Shown here piece after piece: positions 1 to 8,589 of a stretch of DNA of 11,856 bases (position 1 is the stretch's first letter; every line of letters starts with the position of its first letter). Source of the DNA: Cudoniella acicularis (Eukaryota > Ascomycota > Leotiomycetes > Helotiales > Helotiaceae); assembly GCA_013054445.1 (NCBI GenBank), contig JAAMPI010001646.1:1-11856 (forward strand), written 5' to 3'. Made by a program: the position numbers and the translations under genes. The notes beneath the pieces were generated by a model that made no database searches, had not been told where the DNA came from, and saw only the letters and a list, made by a program, of their open reading frames with translations.

Positions 1-112
1 GTAGAATAGATTAAGGCATAAGAAGAGGGTAGAGACTCGTACGACGAGCTAGACGACGATATAGTACTTCCTATACGCTTAAGGGTAAGCTTTTTTAGAG
101 GGGGGGGGGTGA
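1..112 (+). pseudogene. Possible 3' end of a decayed LTR-retrotransposon polyprotein gene
   Basis: Frame 1 from base 1 reads through an acidic stretch (EEGRDSYDELDDD, from about base 22) with only two stops, a TAG and a TAA near the start. Both can be explained as RIP-mutated TGG or CAG and CAA codons. The frame runs up to a 10-G polypurine run (100-109) followed at once by a TG-starting LTR-like sequence, which is where a retrotransposon polyprotein should end. The 5' part lies off the window. No family motif is visible, so the identity rests on context only. Confidence 0.3.
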
Positions 113-340
113 TGTTATAGACCTAGTTTAACGCGTCTCCCTTACCCGACGCGTCCCCCTTACCTAACGCGTCCCCGACGCGCCCCCCTTATCACGTGTC
201 CTAGTCCGTACTAGACTCACCTCTTATATATAAGGCCCCTTTAGGGCTACTTCTCTTCTTCTCTCCTTAGCTTAGTTTCTTCGTTAATATAGTATCTTCT
301 TATAAATACGTCCCTACGTAACGTTAGGGCCCTCGTATCT
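97..340 (+). mobile_element. Polypurine tract plus probable 3' LTR, right end uncertain
   Basis: A polypurine tract (97-109, AGAG then G-run) is followed by TGTTATAG at 113-120, a plausible LTR start. Inside are an 18-bp tandem repeat (131-194), a CACGTG box (193-198), a TATA box TATATATAAG (225-234) and then a CT-rich leader, an order typical of an LTR promoter. The 3' boundary is unclear: candidates are near 289, where a TAATA could be a RIP-mutated TAACA, or near 320. The matching 5' LTR would lie left of the window, so this cannot be confirmed here. Confidence 0.4.
131..194 (+). repeat. 18-bp tandem repeat, about 3.5 degenerate copies
   Basis: Copies start with ACGCGT at 131, 149 and 167 and with ACGCGC at 178, each followed by a C-rich stretch ending in CTTAYC or similar. 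The first two units are 18 bp; the third is cut to about 11 bp before the fourth. The units contain CpG but no CpA until the end of the fourth copy, which may be why they survived RIP. Direct repeats of this kind are common in the U3 part of LTRs and may bind transcription factors; ACGCGT is the MluI cell-cycle-box core, but any role is speculative. Confidence 0.65.
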
Positions 341-1304
341 TTATAGAGCTATAATATTATATAATAAGTTTTATTTATATCTTAAATATAATAGTTATCT
401 AACTATAATAGGTTATATATTCTATTATACTTATCTTTAATAGTAGGTTATAAAATAAAAGAATAATAAATATCTATCTTATAAATCTAACTTATATTAG
501 AAAGATAACTAATATAACTACTTTAAAACTGTTTAGCGTAGACTTATTTATAAATAAATTCTAGATAAGAATATTATAAGTACTAGGATATATAAATAGA
601 TATATTTATCTATCTTCTATTATCTTTTATATTATCTTATACTTATTTAATTTTAAAGGATAAAAAGAGCTAGTCTTTTCTTCTTAGAAAGCCTTAGGTC
701 TATTAATAGGATATATATTTAAAGAAAACTCTATTAATATTATTATCTCTAAAGAATAAAGCTTATACTATTAGGAATAGTATAAACTTAAAGCTATATC
801 TAGAAGATACTAGTAAGCCTTTTTAAAAGAGTTTTAAAGACGAATATATTTTAAGATAAATAAATTAATTAAATATTTCTTATTCTTTTATTCTAAGAGA
901 TTAAAAAGTTCTTTTAATTATCTTTAAATAGTCTTATAATTCTAATCTTATATATTAAACTTATCCTTTTAAGCTTTTATCTTAATAAAACCCTTTTGTC
1001 TTATAATTCTTATAAAAGTAGAATTAAACGCTTAAAGAACCTATCTTATAGCTATAGGCTTTAATATCGTTATAAAATATTAGTCTTTATATTAGATAAT
1101 AAAAAACGCTTTTTTTCTTTTATAGATAAAGATATAAAAGAAGCGGCGTTATATATAATAAAAATATATAATAAATAGCTATTATATCTAAAGTTATAAA
1201 TAATAAATATATTTTAGCTTAATTATATATCTTTTTTTACTAGTTATATAGATAAATCTCGTTATTATTAAAGCCTCTATTATACTTCTTATATTCGAAG
1301 TATT
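341..1304. other. AT-rich RIP-mutated stretch, no gene recognised
   Basis: Nothing but AT-rich sequence with frequent stops in all frames and almost no CpA or TpG. It probably represents former transposon coding sequence. I could not recognise a reverse transcriptase, integrase or RNase H motif in it. Confidence 0.6.
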
Positions 1305-1510
1305 AGTCGAGGGGGGGTACGTCCGAATTATACGCCGCCCCCGGAAAGCTAGTATACCGCCTATAGCTTAGCCGCGTCGTAGCTACCTAGTCCGAAGAGT
1401 AAAGCCTTAGTTAGGGCATTAAGCTGCCGACCCGCCTAGCGCTCTAAGGCTACGCTATAAACTAGCTAAAGTATAAAAGAACGCGAGCCTTACCCCGCCT
1501 TAAATATAAG
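1305..1510 (+). other. GC-rich RIP-resistant island with G-run and TATA box, possible LTR
   Basis: An abrupt GC-rich island in AT-rich surroundings. It opens with a polypurine run (GA then seven G, 1309-1317) followed by TACGTCCG, which would be TGCGTCCG before RIP. A TATAAAAG box lies at 1472-1479, followed by C-rich then CT-rich sequence to about 1565. The order of polypurine tract, TA (former TG) start, TATA box and CT-rich leader fits a second decayed 3' LTR. No closing CA end or target duplication was found, so the LTR call is tentative. Confidence 0.35.
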
Positions 1511-2131
1511 TTTATCGTTATCTCTTTCTTCGACCTCTATTCTTTTATTACTTTTCTCTCTTATATCTCTTAACACGTCTACTATAGCTTGTCTTATATT
1601 GTCTTAGCCTTTACGGCTATATAGTCTAGCGCTATAACTTATGTCGCTCTTTAAAGACCTAGCTCTTTAACTCTAACCTTATCTTTTATAAGTTTTTATT
1701 TTTAAAATCTATTTTATATTTAATAATAACCTTAATTTATCTTAGCCTATCTCGGACTTACTAATAGTCGATATATATTATAATAATAACCTTTTATATT
1801 CTTTACTTGTTTAAGATCTATTATTATTAGCTTAAGATAATAATATAGATTCTTTATCTTTATTTTCTAGCTATCGTCTAATTATAGAAATTATTATAAT
1901 AAATTATAAGCTTACGCCTAAGTTAAATTTATCTTAATATTAGGTCTTTATATAGTCGCTTCTTATAGCTACTTATTCTTCTAAATAAGAGAAGTATTAT
2001 ATAACTTATATCTTTACTAGTATAAAGAAGTCGTAATATAATATTAAGACTTTTATAAAAGTATAGGTTATTAATTCTAATAAACCTATTCTAGAAGTAT
2101 ATAAGATAATATAGATATTAAGAGATAAAGA
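1511..2131. other. AT-rich RIP-mutated stretch, no gene recognised
   Basis: Pyrimidine-rich at first (to about 1680), then plain AT-rich sequence with stops in every frame. No RNA gene, coding motif or terminal repeat was recognised up to the target duplication of the solo LTR. Confidence 0.6.
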
Positions 2132-2317
2132 GCTACTGTTACGGAGTTGGTTCACGTGACCTGTTCTATACGTGACGGCGCTAGGCCTAAGCGAGCTTCG
2201 GGTAGAGGTTAAATACGTAATAGCTTCTCCTTTCCCCTTCTTCCCTTCTTCGTCGATTATTCTAAGTAATAGAGCACTGTTTACTTTACGTCTGCCTAAG
2301 TGCCCTATAACAGCTAC
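2132..2317 (+). mobile_element. Solo LTR (2137-2312) with 5-bp target site duplication
   Basis: The 176-bp element starts TGTTACGGAG at 2137 and ends TATAACA at 2312. The ends therefore form the 5-bp inverted repeat TGTTA/TAACA with canonical TG...CA termini. It is flanked on both sides by GCTAC (2132-2136 and 2313-2317), an exact target duplication of the size LTR-retrotransposon integrases make. About eleven CpA/TpG dinucleotides remain inside, in contrast to the nearly CpA-free flanks, so it either inserted after the block was mutated or is too short to trigger RIP. It contains a CACGTG box (2153-2158). No near-identical partner LTR lies in the window, so a solo LTR left by recombination is the best reading. 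Confidence 0.78.
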
Positions 2318-3783
2318 TATTTAATAATACGAGAATATTCTCTTATTCTATTATTAAAGATCTTTAAAATAGAATTAAGAGATAGGCTTAAAAGGCGACG
2401 TTAGAAATTATAGATAAAGAGGTCTTTATAAGTTTAGATTTAAACTTTCTAAATAATAAAGTTATAGCTAGAAACTAAGCTTATAGCTCTCTAGACTATA
2501 CTATTCTCTTATCTTTATTTTATAAAGACCTAGAATATTTATATCTAATTATAATAAGTATTTTTAATTAAGTTATAATTTAAGGCTTATTTTTAAAACT
2601 AGATAGACTTTAATCTAAGTTATAATAATAGAAAAAAAAATAATAGATAAAATAAAGCTTTAGATAAGAGAAAACTTTAGCTAGATTAATAGTCGTTTTA
2701 GAATTTCTTTAAGACAGGTATCTTTAAAATAATAAGATTAAAAAAAAGAATATTTAATAGCTATTATATTATCTTAGAAATAAGGTTAGTTATTAATAAT
2801 ATGTTTATTAAAACCTTTTTTTTTAGATTTAATAAGTATAATATTAATACTTTTATATAATATAATAAAATTATTAAATATTCTAAACTAAAGCTAATTT
2901 TAAACTCTATTATAGCTATTAAAGATATAAGAGTTTAATAAGTAAGTTAGTCTTAAGAGTAAATATCTAACTCTTAAGCTTTAATATCCTTATTTAGATA
3001 ATTCTTTATCGCTAGATAATCTTTTATTAATAGATAATCTTTATATATACTATTATCTAGATATATAAAATATTATAATAATTAAAATTTATTTAAAGAA
3101 TAGAGTTATTATCTTAATATAGATTCTTTTTAACTCTTAGAAAAAAAAAAAAGATAGCTATAATAGAAAGTAGTATAATAGGTTTAGTTATAGTATAAGC
3201 GTTATAAAGGTTAGGTAATTTCGAGATAACTTTATTAGAATTAGTAAGGCTTTTTCTATCTAGCTTATTTATTATAACTAAAATAATAATAAATATTTAG
3301 AGAACTACGTATAGCTTAAACGAGTATAGTTATTCTTATAATAGACTAAATATTAATATCTTAATATAAATATTTTTTAATATATATTATTAAAACTTAA
3401 TTAAAATATTCGACTATTTTAATATCTAACGCTAAATATATAAGTTTCTTTTTATATATTCTTATAAAAAAGACTAATCCTATTTTATTTATCTTTTAAA
3501 CTTTTATAGGCTATCTTTTATTTAGATACTAGTTCGTATTTAAAGATAAGAGTTCGTTATTATAGCTAATTTTATACTTATAGCCTTATAATATCTTTAG
3601 TTTATTATATTCTACTTTTTAATATTATTATAAAAATCTAATACTAGAAACTCTTAATTAGCTAAAAGTCTTTTTAAATATATAAAATAGGTCTATATCT
3701 CTAATAGATTTTTATATAGCTATATCTTATTAATATTTAATAGGGTTATAAGTTATTTATATAACTAATTATTATCGTTTCTA
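2318..3783. other. RIP-saturated AT-rich stretch, no gene recognised
   Basis: By eye I find no CpA and no TpG at all between 2804 and 3784, nearly 1 kb, which means RIP has gone essentially to completion. Stops fill all frames. Former coding content is likely but no motif can be named. Confidence 0.65.
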
Positions 3784-4650
3784 ATGTTTTATATTATAGA
3801 TTATAAGCGCTATATAATAAAGAGTAATTATATTACTATCTTCGCTATAACTAATATAAAAAAGATTTTATTAATAGGAATCGATATTAGACTAAATATT
3901 AAGGTTATTAGCGTGAGTTTAGTTATTTCTATAGACCTATATCTTACTATTATACGTATTAATATATAAGGCTAGCTTAATATAAAAGAGTTTAATTATA
4001 TTATTCTTATTATTAGCTTTTTAGCTATAGATAATATATATAAACTAAGCTAGGCTTTAATAAAGAGTTTAATAACTTATAAAGTCGATATTATAATATA
4101 TAAAGACGAGGAATTAATAAATATTTTATTTTTATATAAGAATATCGGCCTAAAAATCGAATAACTCGACTAGTTAGACTATAAGAAACAAAATAGCTAA
4201 ATACTAGCTTTTTAGATATAAGATATTTAGAGTTCTAGAATTAAAACTATAATAGCTATTTATATATATCCTAATAGTAGTCTAATTACTATTATGTCTA
4301 GTTCTAGCTCGCCTTAAAAGAAGAAGTATATAATATATAAATAGAGTTTTATTAGGTTTTTAATAACTCTAGAATTAAGATAAAAGCTTATAGATACTTT
4401 TTATAAGAATAATAATAGCTTTTAGAAGAATAGAGATAGAAATATATAGATCGTAGATAATTAGACGTTAAATATTCTAGCCTTACTTAAGTTATATATT
4501 ATAAGTAGTTTTATAGCTATAGAAAATATTAATACTAATCTATCTTTTAAAATTACCTATTATATATTCTTTTAACTATATTATTTAAGAGAAAAACAAA
4601 CTATAATAGTATTAAGAGTTAGTATTCGTTATTAGATATTAGCCTTAAGT
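3784..4650 (+). pseudogene. Residual reading frame of an unidentified decayed element
   Basis: One plus-strand frame starting at 3784 is open for 61 codons and then continues to about 4650 with fewer stops than neighbouring AT-rich DNA. The stops are all TAA or TAG and could be RIP-mutated CAA, CAG or TGG. Stretches such as YKDEELINILFLYKN (about 4111-4155) and LREKQTIIVL (about 4588-4617) look protein-like. A serine run near 4294-4311 follows. I do not recognise the family; a transposon protein is the most likely source given the setting. Confidence 0.25.
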
Positions 4651-5158
4651 ATAGAAAAGACGTAATAGTTAAGTTAATAAAGAAGTTATATAATTCGAGT
4701 TATAGAAATATAGAAATCTAGTATACTTTTAAGCTTCTAACTATTTTTTTTATTATCTAATAAGCCTCTCTTTTATAATTAAGGGTAACTATTACTAGGT
4801 TTATTTAGACAGGCGTTATAATAAGTTTTTATAATCTTATAGTCTTATTAACGTGTCTTATCTATATAAAAGAATAATTAGATAGTATTCTATTCTTAGA
4901 CCGATTTAAAATTAATTTATTTATTAAAGAATAAATATTCTTATTAAATATTTTAAAATTATAATTAAACCTAGTATAACCTTAAAGGTATATAGACTAG
5001 AAAGTTAAGGTTAAAGTTTAGAAATATCTTTTTATAATATATATTTAACTATTCTTTTTATATAATAGATAATATTTATTCTTTATAATTAAAACAAAAA
5101 ATAGCTAAAATTTAAAAGAAATTAAACAAGGCGTTATAAAGATATAATTATTTAAAGT
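4651..5158. other. AT-rich RIP-mutated stretch, no gene recognised
   Basis: Continuation of the decayed block, slightly richer in surviving CpA than 2804-3784. Nothing identifiable up to the G-run at 5160. Confidence 0.55.
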
Positions 5159-5227
5159 AGGGGGGGGTTAGGAGTAGCGGTGAGCTAAGCGAGGTAGGTG
5201 AAATAGGGGGGCACGGACTTGTTATAG
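5159..5227 (+). other. G-run / polypurine-like segment before TGTTATAG
   Basis: Two G-runs (5160-5167 and 5206-5211) enclose a G-rich segment that keeps several TpG dinucleotides. It ends in TGTTATAG at 5220-5227, the same octamer that follows the G-run at 97-120. This resembles a polypurine tract at the 3' end of a plus-strand LTR element. The sequences after the octamer are not otherwise similar at the two places, so shared identity is unproven. Confidence 0.4.
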
Positions 5228-5401
5228 TATTTTATATATATATAACTCTTAGTTAGACTATATTAGTTAATAAGTAATATACCTCTTATTACTAATATTT
5301 CTAATATAGATAAATAATTAATATGACACTAGTCTAACTAGAAGAAAGTATAGTAAAGCCGTAGAATAATCAATAGTACTCTAAAGACCGAAGGATTAAC
5401 A
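5220..5401 (+). mobile_element. Tentative 3' LTR at the right edge of the RIP block
   Basis: The segment would start TGTTATAG (5220) and end TTAACA (5401), giving TGTTA/TAACA ends and a length of 182 bp, close to the 176-bp solo LTR. It is followed by GCTAC (5402-5406). Its interior does not match the solo LTR or the sequence at 113-340, and no matching target copy was found immediately upstream of a 5' LTR. The call rests on the end sequences and on its place at the boundary where RIP fades. Confidence 0.22.
5250..5340. repeat. 11-bp perfect inverted repeat, 69-bp loop
   Basis: TAGTTAGACTA at 5250-5260 is exactly the reverse complement of TAGTCTAACTA at 5330-5340. It lies at the right margin of the RIP-mutated block. 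It could be a remnant of a small inverted-repeat element or chance in low-complexity DNA; no target duplication was seen. Confidence 0.4.
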
Positions 5402-5878
5402 GCTACCTTAGGTTATATTGTCTAATATATATCCTTGCCTTACTTAAGGAGAATATCAATTCCGGCTAGCCTGTTCATAATAAAGCTATATGACATTCGA
5501 ATAGGGCATTTGTATTGAACCGGAAGATTCTGAAGCCTATACGTTTCTACAGCGGGAGTCCGGCTAGATAGCAATACGGAGGAGTCCTTTCAGTGCTGTT
5601 CTCGGTTCTCTGTCACCTCCCTATTATCATTTGGTCACTATGTGCCATGCCCCAGATTTCGTCACTTTCCCGCTCAGATTTCGATATTTCAGACTTTAGA
5701 CGGAATAAAACGAGAATTTTGTTTCATTTTAGGAGAAATTCATCGTATGTTTCATATTCTTATTAAAAAGTCTAAGAACAAAAGAGCCCTATTTCTTCAA
5801 GACATTGTTGGCAAAATGAATCTAAGTTCATTTCCATTCAATTTAAGCCATAGCTATGTAGGAAGAATCTGATATACA
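5402..5878. other. Transition and intergenic sequence, no gene recognised
   Basis: Base composition returns to normal over about 5320-5480 as CpA and TpG reappear. A 76-codon plus-strand frame at 5642-5872 shows no motif or splice context and is probably chance. This stretch is the 3' flank of the minus-strand membrane-protein gene. The nonamer TCCGGCTAG occurs near 5460 and again near 5559; its meaning is unknown. Confidence 0.5.
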
Positions 5879-5921
5879 GACTAGAAGTGCATTTAAACAC
5901 TTGTACTTTTCACTTCTAGTC
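5879..5921. repeat. Perfect 11-bp hairpin downstream of the rhodopsin-domain gene
   Basis: GACTAGAAGTG (5879-5889) and CACTTCTAGTC (5911-5921) are exact reverse complements around a 21-base loop. It lies about 40 bp beyond the stop codon of the minus-strand gene and so may be in its 3' untranslated RNA, where it could act in 3' end formation or stability. It could also be the relic of a small inverted-repeat element. Pairing is seen directly; a role is not. Confidence 0.6.
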
Positions 5922-5959
5922 CGACCCCGTATTGTTCTTTGCTTTTCCCGCCAAAACAT

Positions 5960-7426
5960 TTAGTCCTGCCCATCCCCAATGGTTTTAATGTCCTGTTCAA
6001 TTCTGCTGCTAACAAGAATTTTATTCGCATTTGGCACATTCTTTTGTGCCTCCAAATCTCTCAAAGGAATTTTCCTGCTCATTTTCCCACTCTCCCCACT
6101 CGGCTTTCGATGACCTTGTTCCATAGATGCTTGATCTTCCGAGAATTGTGTATATTTGGTCCTCTCATTGATATCATCCCCAGGCCCTGCTGCTCGTCGA
6201 CGGGCACTTGACGAAATGGAAGTTAAAGAATGGAGAGAGAAGATACTGCGGATAGAATTAATGGCTTGCTCCGGAAATGAGTTTCCGAACAGAGGGCGGA
6301 TGGTAGGAAGGCATGCTGCAACAATCGAAATTCCCATTTCGATCATGGACCACCATATTTCCGTTGTCAGATGTCCGATCCCGTCCGCATTTAAATAAGG
6401 ATCTTCACAGAATTAGCATACCATAATCATTGAAAGCCTTTCCCAAATGATGAGCTCTTACTGTTGGTTTGTCGGATGAAAATAACTAGGCGAGCGATTC
6501 CTGCCCCAATTACCACTCCTCCAAGCAGGAAGACACCACAGACAGCGATTCGGCGACCGAGTGTCATACGAAGCTGCATGGTCCAGTATATGGGTATGGC
6601 AAGAATAATAACATCTGTTATGACATCTGAGATGCAGAATGCTTGAAACATTGGGGTACTAGCATAACAGTTTGCGAGAAGATATTTTAAAGGAGCCCTA
6701 GACTTGTTAAAAGTCTGTGCTTGAATCCTGAAAAGAGTGAGAGCGCATACCATAAAGCCCAGAATTGGATTCCACATCTAAACAAGATCGCGAAGAAGAA
6801 TCCTGCAGTCCAAATACATATTATGACAGCCATTCCAATGCTAATGATGTCAAAGATGGTGCCGCGAAAAATGCGTCGATAAAAGAAAATGACCGAAAGC
6901 TTCGCGGTTCCGAATCCTAGGCACTGTAGTAAATCGAAAGACCAGAAAATCTGCGGAATGTGTCAACACCGTCCTGGCCTTTAAACATAACACTCCTACC
7001 TTCTCAGTCAAGATTAAAGCATTATCCGTCGCAGAGAGAAATCCTTTTGGTCCGGTCCCTTGAGACGTGGGTTGTGCAAGGCCATGCATCGCACCTCCTG
7101 TTTAATTATTAGTGGACCAGATCCGCAAAGTTAAGGAATTACTCACCAACTATCATCATGACACCCATTCCAATTGTAAAGATCTAGAATTTAAATAAAC
7201 ACATTTTATTTCGACCGCAGATTTAATTACTAACCAAAGAAACCAAGATTAACCAATCGTCTGCACCGAGGAAAACAACACTGACATTCTTCTTTCCATA
7301 GAAACGTGCAGTGACAGCTATCATGCCCAGAATCGGCAAGACGGCTCCCACTGTTATAGTGTTAGCAGGAGTAATATTTCCCTCGCTCGTCGTCGAGAAT
7401 TTCTGAGTTGTTGAATTCGACGCCAT
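5960..7426 (-). CDS. Rhodopsin-domain (PTH11-like) seven-helix integral membrane protein, six exons, 401 aa
   Basis: Exons on the minus strand: 7426-7235, 7183-7147, 7097-7000, 6950-6751, 6697-6462 and 6402-5960. The introns are 49-59 bp, start with GT and end in AG; the last uses AAG (6403). Joining them gives one 401-residue frame with seven hydrophobic segments near residues 22-43, 57-80, 110-134, 141-166, 195-217, 225-250 and 270-293. Family hallmarks seen are ADDWLI (55-60), KLSVIFFYRRIF (126-137), the CG/ALW pair (168-176), SDVITDVIILAIP (199-211) and a TIRPLF end of helix 7. A Ser/Arg-rich cytoplasmic tail follows. The family is fungal-specific; some members such as Pth11 act as surface sensors, but most are uncharacterised. 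The ATG at 7426 is preferred because it has A at -3 and puts about 20 residues before helix 1; an upstream in-frame ATG at 7540 would add 38 residues. No damage is seen, so it is probably functional. Ligand unknown. Confidence 0.9.
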
Positions 7427-7925
7427 TTTGTCGGGGGGAAAATGAGCTTCGTCGAGAGTAGTAGAGGACTTGTTGCGAAATAGATTTATTGATCCGATGG
7501 CGTGCGAGGAAAAGAACTTGTAAGCCCAACATATCTGCATACGGCCGTCGTATAGTGGTTGGCTACATCAAAAGGGGATAAAGGGAATGTGCTCCGGCGA
7601 TTTTCTCGTGCATGTTGCATGCGATGCTTACAAGGGTAGGCGGACTGAATATTGCACAATATCCTTGCACTTACATGCTCTACTTATTTGCTAGAGCTAG
7701 AACCCTGGAAATAAGCAAAGGCACAGAGTATTGGTTCAGTTGGTCTCGCGGTTTCATGCAAGACGTGCGCTGGCGCAGGCGACTAGATAATTGAGGGATT
7801 TGCGAATATGAATGGATAATGGGTCTCGGTTGATAGGTACTACACACTTTTCTATCTCAATCACACCATTTCATCAATACTTTCATTGAAAATACCTTTG
7901 TGGCTTGAAATTTTTACTCTAAATT
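7427..7925. other. Intergenic region between the membrane-protein gene and the UstYa-like pseudogene
   Basis: This should hold the minus-strand gene's 5' untranslated region and promoter, together with the former promoter of the plus-strand pseudogene. Reading frames of about 60 codons occur but have no motif. I see no RNA gene, repeat or clear operator. Confidence 0.5.
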
Positions 7926-8589
7926 GTGGCAGAAAATTCTCCGTTTCTTGGTTCTTATGCCAATGAGACAGTGTGGGAGGCAGAAAAGGGTGTCGATTTC
8001 GCAGAGAGCGAGCACAAAACCGGTTTCATTGTGCTAGTCAAAACTGGCAGAACATTCTCCTCAGTCTTTCTGTTGTGTCGATACTCATTCTCACAATTGG
8101 AGTCTTGAGAGGCACACCACCTTCTGTTGACGTGGAGAGAGCAAATTTCAGGACGAGTTTGCGCGAGTTTTGCAAGGTGGATCTTCTAGAGCATGTATTG
8201 ACACTTGTAGTTGGACCAGAGATCGATATTGAAAAATGGGTCCCAGCTCGCTGGACTTCAGATTACAGTTCGAAAGATGCTTCTGGAATGGACCAAGTCG
8301 ACCGCAATTGGGATTCAATTCAAGCTGCCCATGGAATCGTCGACGCCCTTCGACAAGCTATCATGGTAATGCAGATGACACGCTTTTGTACAACAAGGCA
8401 AACACATCCGCCGGAGATAGCCAGATGCGCAAGTGCAGGAATTAGGGGGCATTAAGGGACTGGGCCGGGGAAAACTCGGCGTGCTATTCAGATAACGAAA
8501 AGGCAATCGCAGGAGAAAACAAAGAAAGCTGTCATCTGAGGACTTCTATGAAGGATGGGGTAATTTTTAGGGACTGGCCACGGGATTAA
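7926..8589 (+). pseudogene. UstYa-like (DUF3328) oxidase pseudogene
   Basis: Three plus-strand frames together give a recognisable UstYa-family protein. Frame A from 7926 reads AENSPFLGSY, a typical cytosolic N-terminus. Frame B (from about 8042) gives the membrane segment ILLSLSVVSILILTIGVL and then MDQVDRNWDSI, like the family's E-V-D-x-x-W block. Frame C (from about 8366) gives NADDTLLY, QMRKCRN, then WAGENSACY, the family's C-terminal pattern. Damage seen: the expected start is GTG right after an in-frame TAA; one-base losses near 8040 and 8366; a TAG at 8443-8445 where the family has Trp; and apparent loss of both HxxHC motifs, since GIV is fused to DALRQAIM near 8333-8344. UstYa proteins are membrane-anchored oxidases that tailor peptides such as ustiloxin and cyclochlorotine. 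Family assignment is from remembered consensus; non-functionality is clear if it is right. Confidence 0.68.

Larger units (their letters stand above)
1..5340. mobile_element. RIP-mutated AT-rich transposon block
   Basis: This stretch is dominated by A and T, and the dinucleotides CpA and TpG are almost absent while TpA is everywhere. This is what repeat-induced point mutation leaves in ascomycetes: C-to-T changes in CpA context on both strands of duplicated DNA. Stops fill all frames and no intact gene is present. GC survives mainly as CpG, CpC and CpT in islands near 90-340, 1305-1510 and 5160-5227, and in a solo LTR at 2137-2312. G-runs, TATA boxes and TG/CA ends suggest LTR retrotransposons, probably more than one, read on the plus strand. 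That the block derives from transposons is inferred; the dinucleotide bias is seen directly. Confidence 0.8.

Noticed and set aside
317..331. Telomere-like TTAGGG
   Set aside because: Only one copy near 325; no tandem array, so not a telomere or interstitial telomeric repeat.
5159..5210. Homology between the G-rich segment and the solo LTR (shared CTAAGCGAG)
   Set aside because: Only nine bases match exactly and the flanks do not align well, even allowing RIP-type changes.
1..5340. CRISPR array, tRNA or rRNA genes in the AT-rich block
   Set aside because: No regularly spaced repeats with unique spacers, no tRNA cloverleaf box motifs and no rRNA-like segments were recognised; the composition is explained by RIP.
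5642..5872. 76-codon plus-strand open frame
   Set aside because: No motif, no splice context and no supporting neighbour; length is compatible with chance outside the RIP block.
6156..6398. Plus-strand open frames opposite the rhodopsin-domain gene, including 5939-6211 and 6464-6646
   Set aside because: They are shadows of conserved minus-strand exons, which account for the sequence fully.
8236..8445. Separate 69-codon gene on the plus strand
   Set aside because: Its 3' part is the third frame of the UstYa-like pseudogene; its 5' part has no protein-like character.
7973..8455. Intact 160-residue protein
   Set aside because: The frame begins at GTG in mid-gene and takes the wrong frame at both ends; the family pattern only appears when frames are switched, so it is a broken gene and not a complete one.
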